A stretch of DNA of 64,000 nt from assembly GCA_032622095.1 (NCBI GenBank), contig CP136066.1, positions 130,789,917 to 130,853,916 of the forward strand, in the 5' to 3' direction. Under the pieces are notes generated by a model. That model was not told where the DNA came from, did no database searches, and worked only from the letters and a program-made list of their open reading frames with translations. The translations under genes and the position numbers were made by a program. This DNA comes from Siphonodentalium dalli (Eukaryota > Mollusca > Scaphopoda > Gadilida > Siphonodentaliidae). This document shows, one piece after another, positions 9,895-20,290 of this stretch (positions are counted from its first letter, which is position 1; every line of letters starts with the position of its first letter).

Positions 9895-10729
9895 GGGTCA
9901 ATTATTTAGGGCATAAATCTATGTATTTGATGCTAGTAACACTGGTACATGTACCACAGCATGGTATGTTCAGTTGTGATAGACCAAGTCTTCTCGGTCC
10001 ACACCAATGGGTTAATGCTGTTGTGGACCAAGTCACACCCACAAGTGACCCATTTGTCTTCAATGATGGACAGAATCGTTGGCAGGAATTATCGTGCGTG
10101 TAATACGGTGTATGTCTTCGGATTAGATCAAATGGCCGCTTAAGTTTTCGTATACGAAAATAGAGGGCAGGCTTTCAAACAACATCTGTATATCAGAGGT
10201 CTGTTGAATGTCAAAGCAATGATTCGAATGAGTAAACAAAGCCATTTATACAACAACTACTCGCATGTGCCTAATAATTATAATATTGTCACTGTCAGCA
10301 CGATTATTAATTTTGGAGAAAATTCCCAATGATCAATATTATTTGGCATGATTGAGACATAGAGTGAAATTGCCATCACTATGATTAATTTCAGCCTAAA
10401 TCCCCACCCATCACTATTATTAGGCCATCACGATTATTAGGCACATGAGATTTACGAAATTCTGGGAACATACCTGGCAAATGTTATGAACAGAGAATAC
10501 TCCTTTGTTATTGCACAATTTCCAAGAGAGAAATCCACCAAAAACGAACAACGCGCGTCTGTGTGTGATCAAGCCGGTGTCCAGTGCTATCAATTACCAC
10601 TGACCTGGGGTGTAGTGGACAAGACGCAAAATATAAATGTGAAGTCCTGCGTCGGCGGGCGTCAACCAGAAGAATGCGCGGACAACGTTACCGCCAAATG
10701 ACGCAAGCGCGTGACGGGCACGTGCCACC

Positions 10730-11246
10730 AACTCAACCAGAACACAGAACACGTAGTAGTACCAGAACGCGTCATGTGTTCTCAAAACAGAACGCATGGG
10801 GCTAGGCATATATCTTGCGATGCGTTTGTTGAAAAAAACATGTTTACAGGGAAGAATAGTGTGTTATTCCTTTTGACATGAGGCAGGAATGAGTTCACAA
10901 TGCATACAGCTAAAAACAAATCAACTGTTTCAAGATAGCTCTCTCTCGAAGCATCAATTTATGTATATTCCGATGGTTATATAGACGCTGGCACTTTAAA
11001 GTTTATATATATCGTTAAGCATGCAAGTGTGTATGAAGTTGCGTTTGATATGTATACAAATTTATCAATTGCATTATAAATAAGACACGAATTTTGTCAT
11101 GAGTCAATATCAGAACACATAAACCCTAACCCAGAACACCAGTGTTCTCTTAGCAGAACACCGATGTTCTAAAATGGAACACAAAAATTGACAGAAGAAC
11201 ACATAGAGGTCCCACATAGAACGCACGAGAACGCGTCATGCGTTCC
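10730..11246 (+). repeat. Right subterminal AGAACAC/GTGTTCT array
   Basis: AGAACAC, AGAACGC and GTGTTCT words cluster at 10738-10800 and 11110-11246, matching the left array. They are separated by about 300 bp of plain AT-rich sequence. Confidence 0.7.
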
Positions 11247-11263
11247 GCACTTTTTATAGTGTA

Positions 11264-12345
11264 GCGTGTGTACATATAAGACTGTATAACACTATGTCTA
11301 TGTCTGTATGTGTTGGAACATTTAAGAAAGATGTGAAATATAAATGTCAAGACTCAGTTTATTCGTGTAGTAATTTCGTATCAGTTAAACGCTCTTCATT
11401 CGTATGAGTAATTGCCAACAGGTAAGTTGCACTATTTTTGAAAGCAATCAAGATGGCGTACCTCGGTGTGACATTTTCATTAAATTACAATAACCCTCGG
11501 CTGTGGTGTAACAGGTTTATAGTTTATAGTCAAATAACCCAGAGTGATTTAATTCACAATGAAGTACACTGACACTCCACTGATAATTGACATACAACTG
11601 TATAAGTGAACATCAAGTAATGTGTGGCTCCAATATGTGGGGGATAAAGGACACCATACTGTTTTGACTAAATGACCATCTATTATTGAGAATGAATAGA
11701 CTCGATAACGCGCTTTATTATTTACGTACAAGGTCATACTTCTCTATAGACAGTGACTATTGTATTCCAGTGTCTGTGAACGCGTGGCTAACCTACATTC
11801 CAGAAATTCATTCAGATGCGATATGTATAGTTTATTCAGAGCTTAAGTGTGTAAACATCACATTTTAATCGCCACGCGATAAGATGCACATATATGTACC
11901 ATTGATACAATTTGAGTCATACCTGTGCTTAAATATGTAAACATCTGAGTTACTCATCAGACGGGACGAGCATAAAAATGTGCATATGTCTGTATATGTC
12001 GAGACATTTAAGGAAGATGTGAAATATAGATTTCAAGGCTCAATTTATTCGTGTAATAATCAGTAATTTCGTATAAGTTAAACGCTCTTCGTTCGTATGA
12101 GTAATTACCAACGGGAAGTTGTACTATTTTTGAAAGCAATCACGATGGCATACATCCGTGTAAAATTTTCATTAAATTACAATAACCAACGGCTGTGTTG
12201 TGTGTACATGCATGTAGTCAACTAACACAGAGTGACTTAATTCACAATGAAGTAGACTGCTGCAGATGCGATATGTATTGTTTATCCAGAGCTTAAGTGT
12301 GTAAACATCACATTTTGCTCGTCACGCTATGACCATATATATACA
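11264..12345 (-). repeat. Internal direct duplications, right-arm copy
   Basis: Mirror of 3190-4260. It carries the same two-copy structure (units at about 11264-11870 and 11990-12320). The small frames at 11549-11737 and 11686-11868 are identical in sequence to their left-arm partners but overlap on opposite strands and are not assigned as genes. Confidence 0.65.
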
Positions 12346-12990
12346 TGTACACATAATACAATCATACCTCAGTTTAAGTATGTAAACATCGGATTTGCTC
12401 ATCAGACGATAAGCTGACAATATTTACGCATGGTCAAATTAGATTCATGCATAAAGGTAAGGTAATTTTTGTTATGGTCATGTTTTTTGTTAAAAGAACA
12501 TGTTCTAACATAGATCGATAAATAAGTTAAAGATCGTTATATTCCACAGTCAAATATATTGGTGATCGAATTTGATAACTATTTTATTGGAACAACTAAG
12601 AGCATTATTTACGTGAGATCAATGAGTCCAATTATTATAAATAATACATTGCAGGCATCTGCGGACACCCGATTGCCACATTTAGTGATCACGTGATAAA
12701 CTGATAAAATGTCCAGGTGACGTACTATATGTATGCATAACTCAATAAGTCGTTTATATGTACAGGTGAAGTATTAACGCGATAAGCTGCTGACGCGTAC
12801 GGGTGATCATACATACAACCCGTGAAACTAATTTGATGTTATGGCCGTGTTTTGAGAAGTTTGGGAGATTACTTATATTCGGTATGAAATTCTTTTTCAT
12901 GACAATATTCTGACAAAATTCGTTTCGATCTATAAAATGCTGCTTTTTATAATCCATTGCCTCTTGTGATTATTATCCTCTTCTATATGC
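12346..12990. other. Arm interior without a gene (right-arm copy)
   Basis: Mirror of 2543-3189. The only sizeable frame (12754-12957, minus) is disrupted in the left arm by an indel. Confidence 0.45.
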
Positions 12991-13438
12991 TCAGTTGCTC
13001 TTTTTTTCCCTTGCTCACTTGCTCTTTTTTCCTCACCTCTTGCTCAGTTGCTCTTTTTCCCTTGCTCTTTTGCTCTTTTTCCCTTGCTCACTTGCTCTTT
13101 TTCCCTTGCTCACTTGCTCTTTTTTTCCTCACCTCTTGCTCAGTTGCTCTTTTTCCCTTGCTCACTTACTCTTTTTCCCTTGCTCACTTGCTCTTTTTCC
13201 CTTGCCCACTTGCTCTTTTTTCCTCACCTCTTGCTCAGTTGCTCTTTTTCCCTTGCTCTTTTGCTCTTTTTCCCTTGCTCACTTGCTCTTTTTCCCTTGC
13301 TCACTTGCTCTTTTTTTCCTCACCTCTTGCTCAGTTGCTCTTTTTCCCTTGCTCACTTACTCTTTTGCTCTTTTTCCCTTGCTCACTTGCTCTTTTTCCC
13401 TTGCTCACTTGCTCTTTTTTCCTCACCTCTTGCTCAGT
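12991..13438 (-). repeat. GAGCAAGTGAGCAAGGGAAA minisatellite, right arm
   Basis: Inverted partner of 2095-2542, reading CTTGCTCTTTTTCCC on the plus strand. Three plus-strand frames are open through it, for the compositional reason given for the left array. Variant order differs from the left arm, so unit turnover happened after the arms were made or was not fully homogenised. Confidence 0.9.
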
Positions 13439-14455
13439 ACAGCCTCACCAGTATTGTTCTCATGTTCAGACTCGTGTTGATCACTTAGACATGGACACAC
13501 CGAGGTTAGGCCTAAACATAAATATTTGAATATAGTTTCCAGCAGCATTTTTGTAGGTTGTCGATAGTATGACTTATATGTTATGAAAATATATATATTT
13601 TTTCGCGAATAAATACCTAAAATCAAATGTGAACAGCTGCACATCTACAATTGGTATAAAACTATTTCTAAACATCGATTAATAAAATTAACAGAGTTTC
13701 ATATGCGAGCGATAACAAACATCGAACGTGTCTGAACACTCTGGGATTTTCGAGAATAAATACCTAAAAAATCTAATGTGAACAGCTACACACATGCAAT
13801 TGGTATAGAGCTATTTCTAAACATCGATTAATAAAATTAGCAGAGTTTCATACGCTATCGATAACTTAATTGAAAGCGTGTCTGAACATGCATAAAAGGA
13901 AGCTTCGTCATAGATATTTGTATACCATAACTACCTAACATAGTTAGCACGGATGAGGCAACATTAGTTGTTTAACGGGTTATGATCTCGTAAGTATGAA
14001 TAGGTCTATAAGTGGTTATTACTTAATGTTGTTATAACAATGACACCGAAGTAACTTCTATTGTTGAGCGTATTAGCACCTGTGCGTATTATGTATACAT
14101 ATTTTTGATAACTAATTATCGCGTTAATGCTAACAATGACACAGCTTATCAAACTTACGTGATCATATCCCATTAAACAGGTAATGATGTTCAGACAAGC
14201 TATCGATAAATTAATTGAACGAGTCGGACCACACATAGCTGTCAACAGATATAATAGCAGTGATTTGGTAATTTTATCCAAGGTGTGACTCTTTTCGACC
14301 TATACAGTGTTACCCCAATGCCGCGTGTGATTATATGTGTGTACATAATTGAAATTTTTTTCCATAGAATATGTCAGTTCATTCGGGGTAGTAATTTGGC
14401 ATCACACTCTTCGTCCGCTCGTGACTGCTTTCAAAATAGTACAACATCTCAATAC

Positions 14456-14477
14456 TTCCAATAATTCGCGATAATGC
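14456..14477 (+). promoter_or_regulatory. Shared 22-bp motif, outer right copy
   Basis: CCAATAATTCGCGATAATGC about 80 bp upstream of the 73-codon ORF at 14556. The ATG inside the motif opens only 15 codons here. Confidence 0.35.
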
Positions 14478-14555
14478 ACACGTGTCATATACTCAATAAC
14501 TTCATCGGGATAGAGAAGTAAAGAATAAACGCTCTTTATTATTTATGTAAGAGTA

Positions 14556-14777
14556 ATGGTGTCAAATTATTTCAGGTATTGTGGAGACAATTATATGATG
14601 TATGAACTGAGTCTGATGATAAACACTGAAATGTATGCATTCATACCGCTGGTGACAATGACCGAAATTACCGTGACTCGGACCTGTCCATACACATATA
14701 ATTGGTATAAAGCTATTTCTAAACATCGATTAATAAAATTAACAGAGTTTCATGAAAAATATTTAAAATTTGTTTGA
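14556..14777 (+). CDS. Hypothetical 73-codon ORF, right-arm copy
   Basis: Partner of 783-1004, transcribed toward the element end. Intact, two residues different, no known domain. The final third lies in the 60-bp dispersed block. Calling it a gene rests on the ATG, the intact frame in both arms and the motif upstream, all of which could be by-products of arm identity. Confidence 0.25.
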   Translation: MVSNYFRYCGDNYMMYELSLMINTEMYAFIPLVTMTEITVTRTCPYTYNWYKAISKHRLIKLTEFHEKYLKFV

Positions 14778-15039
14778 ACAAAAATAGTTGGCCTATAACA
14801 AAAGATATTACACGCAAATAATTAAAAAACATTCGACATTTAATAGGCGGCCCGAGATTTGGGTAAGAGACCGAAAACTCATTATAAATTTTTGAGATTT
14901 AAAAAAAAAAAAAATTGAAAATTTTGGAAAAAAATTTGGGTTTTTGAAAAAAAAAAAATTTGGAATATTTTAGTACAAACAATTTTAACCCCAAAAAATC
15001 TATTTTTAGATGTGGGGTCAACAAGCCACACATACTACT

Positions 15040-15044
15040 CGGTC
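15040..15044. other. Right target-site duplication (CGG-TC)
   Basis: CGGTC directly after CATACTACT, matching CGGATC at 513-518 with one base missing. Confidence 0.55.
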
Positions 15045-15045
15045 G

Positions 15046-16077
15046 TGTACGAGTGGAAACGTTTTTCGAGACATACACATACTTTAAGTTTTTAATGCAT
15101 TGAAATTTACTAACCATCTTTTTGACCACGCCTCGAGCATTTGTATATCTTTCTGTAGGATACGAGTTCCTTCCACTGGGTCGCTAACTGGCAAAAAAAT
15201 CGAAGTATCATCAGCAAATAAGCGGATATTACATGATATATCGTGGACAATGTCATTAATGTAGATAAAAATTGAATAGGACCAAGGAAATAGCCTTGGG
15301 GCACTCCTGCATTTAAGGGCTTCCATTCCGATGATTCTGATCCCAACACAACTCGTTGTTCTCTGCCAGTAAGGTAATTTATCATCCAACCAAGTAAGTC
15401 ACCGCGTAAGCCTATTTCTTTCAACTTATAAACAAGACCGACTTTGTCAAACGCCTTACTTATATCGAAAAAGAGAAGCCTAACATCAAGGCCGTTATCC
15501 AATGATTCACTAATTATATGAGAAATCTCAGTGATTTGGTTTGATGTAGAATCGCCCGAGAGGAAACCCGATTGAAACTTCGTTATTACCTTGTTGGTTG
15601 TAAGGAATTTTGTTAAATGTTTAACAACACATTTATCGTATACTTTCCCGAGACAGCTCAGAAGAGATATAGGCCTATAGTTCCCTGGATCAGACGGTCT
15701 CCCTTCTTGAAAATGGGTACTAGTACAACGTTTGCTCTTTTCCACTCTGTAGGAAACGAAGAGTTATTCATGAAAATTTGGAAAATAATATATAAGGGTT
15801 TAGCTATGCTGAGGCAGTTTTTTAGAACTCGTGGGCTAATGTCGTCATAACCACATGCTTTATCACTATGAAGGTTTTTAAATACCTCGATAAAGCCATA
15901 GGTGGTGTGTGTCTTTTTAGCAAGTGGATATTGTTGGGTCATATCGATGTGCGAATCTGTGCAGCTGTCCGCAGTGTTGTAACATAGTTGCCGTGTACTA
16001 CTGTTTCTGGGTTGTGAATGCATCGGTCGATTGTACTTGCTCTCTCCAGGACCTATGGTGGATGTGTTTCGAGACAT
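15046..16077 (-). pseudogene. LINE reverse transcriptase, fingers/palm half (split by the palindrome)
   Basis: Minus-strand frames read as the N-terminal and catalytic part of a LINE reverse transcriptase, in order: LHSDKACGYDDISPRVLKNC; FPTEWKRANVVLVPIFKKGD; PGNYRPISLLSCLGKVYDKC; a QSGF-type segment; LLFFDISKAFD; LNAGVPQG; YINDIV; and the catalytic FADDT (FADD codons at 15207-15218). At least two single-base frameshifts (near 15712 and 15290) and a stop after LVNFNALKT (near 15085) make it non-functional. The frame then runs into the palindrome edge, and the missing C-terminal half is at 1-518. No APE endonuclease domain is recognised upstream, so the copy is probably 5' truncated or decayed. 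Confidence 0.85.
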
Positions 16078-16900
16078 CCAATCCAGACATCATATCCGTC
16101 CAGATCTTATTCTGACACGAATTGTGACATTGTGTAACTTTATATGAGCCAGCAATATTCCATCGTCCTCCTCGTACACGAATCTTTGTTGGCGTGCGTC
16201 GACGGTCACGGTATATATGCATGCCTTGGCCAGTGTCAGGTCGGCTATGTTCAAGTTGGGCTTTAAATTCGTTGCGCTTTATGCCTTATTGGTGTTGCCC
16301 TGTGGTTGTGTTAAGAGTGAATTCGTGCCTTTCTGAATATATTTGTACATCCATGGGTATGATGTGGTGCTGGTTCCATGTGCTCCATTCTGTCGATTGC
16401 ATGTGGCATGCGTAGCGCTTATGTAATGCCTGTGAGTGTAGTAAGTTTTCGCCCTTCCTTTGGGCTATCCAATTGCCTATATACCGCGTATTATGGAGCT
16501 GCTTGGTTATTGTGGCATCCTCTGTTGCGTTCTTCTGTAGAGGGAACTGGGATGGATGGAGCTTGGATGGAGTTGCCTGAATTATGAAATGACTTAATGT
16601 TAACGTGGGTGGAGCGAGTGATGTATGTTAGTGATGAAGATCAAGTTGATGTATGTGCGCGTTTGCTGACTGTTTCTGCATTCACAATACTTTATTCTGA
16701 TGTGCATAGTGTGGTGGATCAACCTGGGATCTATCGGCTGATGTGCGCTTATGAACAGTCAATATATAACGTCGTCGGGGAAGGGTGGCGTTGGTGTGCT
16801 ACATGTATAGCAGTCTTCACCCAATGGCTGATCATGTGTTTGGAGTGGCTAGGCTGGGTGGTAGTTGATTGCTGAAGTTGACGTTTCTGTTGGCACGACT
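16078..16900 (-). other. Possible decayed upstream LINE sequence
   Basis: Minus-strand frames are open over short stretches, such as the basic RDRRRTPTKIRVRGG near 16150-16220, with stops and frame changes between. The sequence is less AT-rich than its surroundings and might be a decayed ORF1 or the region before the reverse transcriptase. No motif confirms this. Plus-strand frames at 16194-16875 look like shadows. Confidence 0.25.
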
Positions 16901-19619
16901 GAATTTATTGAATCCCTTGATATGAGCGGTCAGTAATTGGGGCTGAGCATATAAGTATGCTGTCCAACACACACGATAACTTTCTAATTATTCTGAATTA
17001 TATATCCACTACTGTGGCGCCCAAGGTGCTCTGGTGTATTTCCAAAACTGGGTGGATAAACTGAATACCAGAAAGTCGTTGAGTGTATGCATGTGCGTGT
17101 ATGTGCAGTTCTGGTGACTTTCATATATGGTGATCCCATGGCCATAGTCACAGACGACTAACGGATAGATACCGTCAAGGCAACAGCATTAAGTCTCATG
17201 AATATATGTGTTTTGAATGTCCTTCAACTATAAATTCGCTATAAAATCGAAAATTATAAGGGTGATGAAAAGTAATAAATCCGTATTAACGTGCTACTGT
17301 TCGTGGAGTGAATTCCGCACACCATTAACCATCTGTGCATCATTATTTGTAAATAAAAGTGGTGTATGTCCTAGAAGCGGGAATGACAATAAATAAAATA
17401 TCAAACCAATGCAAACATTCAGAACGTTAGACATGCACAGTGATACCTGACTGAAATATTAGGCATGTTGGGACTACATGTACTTATAACATCGAAAGAC
17501 TGTATGTATGTCAAATATAATTAACCAGTTATGTCATTGCAATAATAATATAGAATACTAACATATTAAAACTTATATGTACCTTGCTTGGGAAACGGAA
17601 TATAGCCACCAAGAAACTGGGTGGTTATTGATCTACTCAATTACAATATTATAGTCTGTTTTGCACTGCGAAGGTTGGAGTAATTTTATATAAACCTATC
17701 TATATAGTTTAAATATGATAAGGTATCGGCTTCGATCATATTTTAGATCCATATTGTTCCATGTGGGAAGAAGACTCATACACGTAGAATTCTTCAGACA
17801 TTGCCAATTTTGAAATAGAACAAGATGGAACTAAGAAATTATATCCACTTGAGTTATAGACCAATATGGTTTCAGTCCCCAATGTGCATGAAAGCAGATG
17901 GAACAAGTCAGTTCTCAACACAACTCACTTTCGCGTACTTCGGACAACAAATAGCCGTGTTTTACGGCGTTATTGTTCGAAATATCGCTTCGGTGTTGCG
18001 ACCATCTTGTAAAAAAATGAATTCTGGTTCCAACGGTACCCCAACGGACGTTTCGTACCAGAACGGACTTAGAACAGATTGGAACTCAGGTCGCGAGTTG
18101 TTGACCGCTTTGCGATCACGGATAACATGAACATAGAACTACGAAGAACTCAACGTGGAGAGATTATCTCACAGCTATCCAATAATTTCCGAAAACAGTA
18201 ATTTTATAAACCCCACTATTTCGTAACAACCGCGAACTGTGGTGTTTGCTGATTTGCATAATTGTTTTTAATTTGCAATAAAGCACGCTATATATAAATG
18301 GTGTTATGACTGTTATCACGGACATAAATCCGATATAATGTGTAATGTTCCTATTGAACCTTTTTATATAAATAATTAATACCGTGGAACAAATAGATAA
18401 ATCTTATTATGCAGTTGGTATGTACTGCAGACAATTTCACGTGCGGTGTATATGCGTTACAAATACGTTTCTGTACTAAGCTCCAAAGATCAAATAGCCA
18501 CTCTTTACTGTTCATCAATTTCCTTCCGGCTATACAATCCTCAGACTTCACAAGAATACCCTTATGTTGCGTAACAGTCTGTAACAGTTGTCAATTTCTT
18601 TTTGCGCCAATACAACGTGTTAGTTTCACATTTTAGCGTTCTCGAAATTAACACATCTACCTGCGTCTTTACTCTCATTTAAAACGAAACCGAACATTTC
18701 ACCGCATGGCTATTCTACTTCGAAATTGCTTTACTCCTCGTTCCGTGAACCGATTCCCACCATGCGACCAGCAAACTGACTGGACAATAGCTGCGCAAAT
18801 GATGGGTGTGTTAATTGATCCAAATTGTGAATGTTTTATTTTCTAAAAAGCGATGATTCCAACATAAAATTAAGCCTTCGAACCGGATTAAAGAATATAC
18901 GCGCGCACTTAGGCCTGCCATCAAGGAGGTTCGCATGTACTCCTTTGTCAGCTAACAAAACAGTTGTCACCCTTGTGTTCGTGAGACACGATGATTTGTC
19001 GCCGCTCTCGGCCTGGCGACAACTGTATAATACTAAACGTTCGTTTAATAGCAGGAAATAGTGCCAGGTGACCTTTGACTTCCGGTTTGTCGTCTGTTTA
19101 CTTTTCGTACGCTACGTCTCAAAATACTATGGCTTCCAATATTTTTTCAACAAACTATAATGAATGAATAGTTTGAAAAGTTGTGTCATTAAATATACGC
19201 CATTTAATACTCCAAAGAGTCTTTATTTATCTGGGAATATTTCTTTACGCGGGCACACAACGCATAGTTATGTGAAACGTCCTCGCATGCCTTATAGAAA
19301 CCGATGTTATTTCGCGTCCCATTTGTTGATTTAAGTAAGTTTTGTCGAGGTTTTGGATCAGGTAATAAATAGAATCTACTACTCGTCCCCAGTTTATAGC
19401 GGAATTTACAAAACTTGTCCAGTAAATTAGGTCTGGACCTCGCCTTTCCATATAGCACTCCGAATACTGAGTGGTATTCCCTATTTCACGTTGAAGGCCA
19501 TACCATTAAACAGGACCAGGGGCGCCGGAGGCAAGGATATAGAGGGGCAGCCTGGGGCGAGAGGTGCTCTTAGAACAAGTTTCATAAATGTAAGTTGTTA
19601 TCAAAACTGTTATCTGAGG

Positions 19620-19620
<1 letters not shown>
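16901..19620. other. No supported feature
   Basis: AT-rich sequence with scattered short frames, the largest 17825-18130 (plus, 101 codons) and 19204-19458 (minus, 84 codons). Neither resembles a known family or shows clear exon borders. Confidence 0.4.
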
Positions 19621-19710
<90 letters not shown>

Positions 19711-19715
19711 GGGGA
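19621..19715 (+). repeat. (GA)n microsatellite ending in a G tract
   Basis: About 85 bp of nearly pure GAGA, interrupted by one GGGG, followed by a run of G. Confidence 0.95.
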
Positions 19716-19899
19716 GTAATCTTTAATCCTCCATTATAGACCAGTATAGATTTGACATTAAGCATTGCAATTTCGCCTACATTTTCTACATACCATTGGT
19801 GGTACATTGATTTGATCAAGATCTTCTATCCACAACTTGACGCCAATTCCAATGAGTCCTTGGATATTTTAACAGTAAGTGGATGATGGGAATCCGCGA

Positions 19900-20290
19900 C
19901 ACAATTAATTATTTGGGCTTGAGTAATGTCTGGACCAATCAGAGTGTGATAAGCCCCAATCGCTTTACTTCGTCCATTGATCGCAAATTACGCGATGTAT
20001 TTATACAGGAGTGGTGGGAATCTATCTCGAAATCAAGCAAGTTTGCATTTTTATAGAATTATTAAGACAAATTTCAAAAGAGAACACTACATATCTTTGG
20101 ACAACAACAGATTTGTACACAGCCTGATGATGTTCCGAAAAAGAAATCACAAACTACCCGTTGAACAGGGCTCATGGTACAATGTTGACTAGCCGGAACG
20201 GCAATGTACATTTTGTAATTTAGAACATTATACTTAAGTGCTCACAAATTTACGAGTTGAGACTGAGACATATTTGCCCTTATTATTTTT
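19900..20290 (+). pseudogene. LINE ORF2 C-terminal fragment
   Basis: Plus-strand translation gives KLRDVFIQEWWESI, then, after a frameshift, FYRIIKTNFKREHYISL, FRKRNHKLPVEQGSWYNV and CTFCNLEHY (Cys codons near 20205 and 20214). The order of basic helix, FR..H.L..E.G.W and C-x2-C knuckle matches the region after the reverse transcriptase in many invertebrate LINEs, and is matched by the LINE ending at 57241. Stops after NVD and EHYT show decay. No palm domain is present, as in a 5'-truncated copy. Confidence 0.6.

Larger units (their letters stand above)
6809..11261. mobile_element. CACTA/EnSpm-like non-autonomous DNA transposon inserted in the right arm
   Basis: The ends are 15-bp inverted repeats: CACTGTAAAAAGTGC at 6809-6823 and, inverted, CACTATAAAAAGTGC at 11247-11261 (14 of 15 match). 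They are flanked by a TA duplication (6807-6808 and 11262-11263). Ends beginning CACTR, short duplications and dense subterminal repeats are typical of the EnSpm/CACTA (CMC) group. A Tc1/mariner-type origin is the alternative because of the TA. The interior (4453 bp) has no transposase-like frame, so the copy needs a helper. The empty site at 4261-4262 in the left arm proves it arrived after the palindrome formed. Confidence 0.8.
519..15039. mobile_element. Palindromic zinc-finger element with giant inverted arms
   Basis: The segment is a near-perfect inverted repeat. The left arm is 519-5424 (about 4.9 kb) and the right arm 5645-15039 (about 4.94 kb after removing the 4455 bp added by a later insertion). 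They surround an asymmetric 220-bp loop. Both ends read AGTAGTATGTGTGG going inward. The element interrupts a LINE and has a probable 6-bp target duplication, so it behaved as one inserted unit. No polymerase, integrase, transposase or capsid gene is visible, so it must be non-autonomous or a rearranged derivative. AG...CT ends and a 6-bp duplication are reported for Polinton/Maverick elements. Foldback-type elements also have giant inverted repeats with internal tandem repeats, though their duplications are usually longer. Class is unresolved; existence as an inserted palindrome is well supported. Confidence 0.85.
5645..15039 (-). repeat. Right arm of the palindrome (interrupted by a transposon)
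   Basis: Inverted copy of 519-5424, in two parts: 5645-6808 and 11262-15039. Differences from the left arm include scattered substitutions, variation in A/T tracts (14899-14960), different minisatellite variant order, and a block of roughly 25-30 bp near 14425-14450 containing TGCTTTCAAAATAGTACAAC that the left arm lacks at the matching place (near 1105-1125). Confidence 0.9.

Noticed and set aside
11125-11136. Telomere-like AACCCTAACCC
   Set aside because: Fewer than two units, inside a transposon subterminal region.
11150-11350. 66-codon minus-strand frame
   Set aside because: It spans the transposon/arm junction and uses transposon end sequence.
3648-14281. Other small frames conserved between arms (60-91 codons)
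   Set aside because: Conservation follows from overall arm identity; several overlap on opposite strands, use non-ATG starts, or are broken by indels in one arm.
1-16077. Palindrome as an assembly artefact
   Set aside because: The arms differ by substitutions, indels, minisatellite order and a 4.45-kb insertion, and the flanks are different halves of one LINE. Spanning reads would still be desirable.
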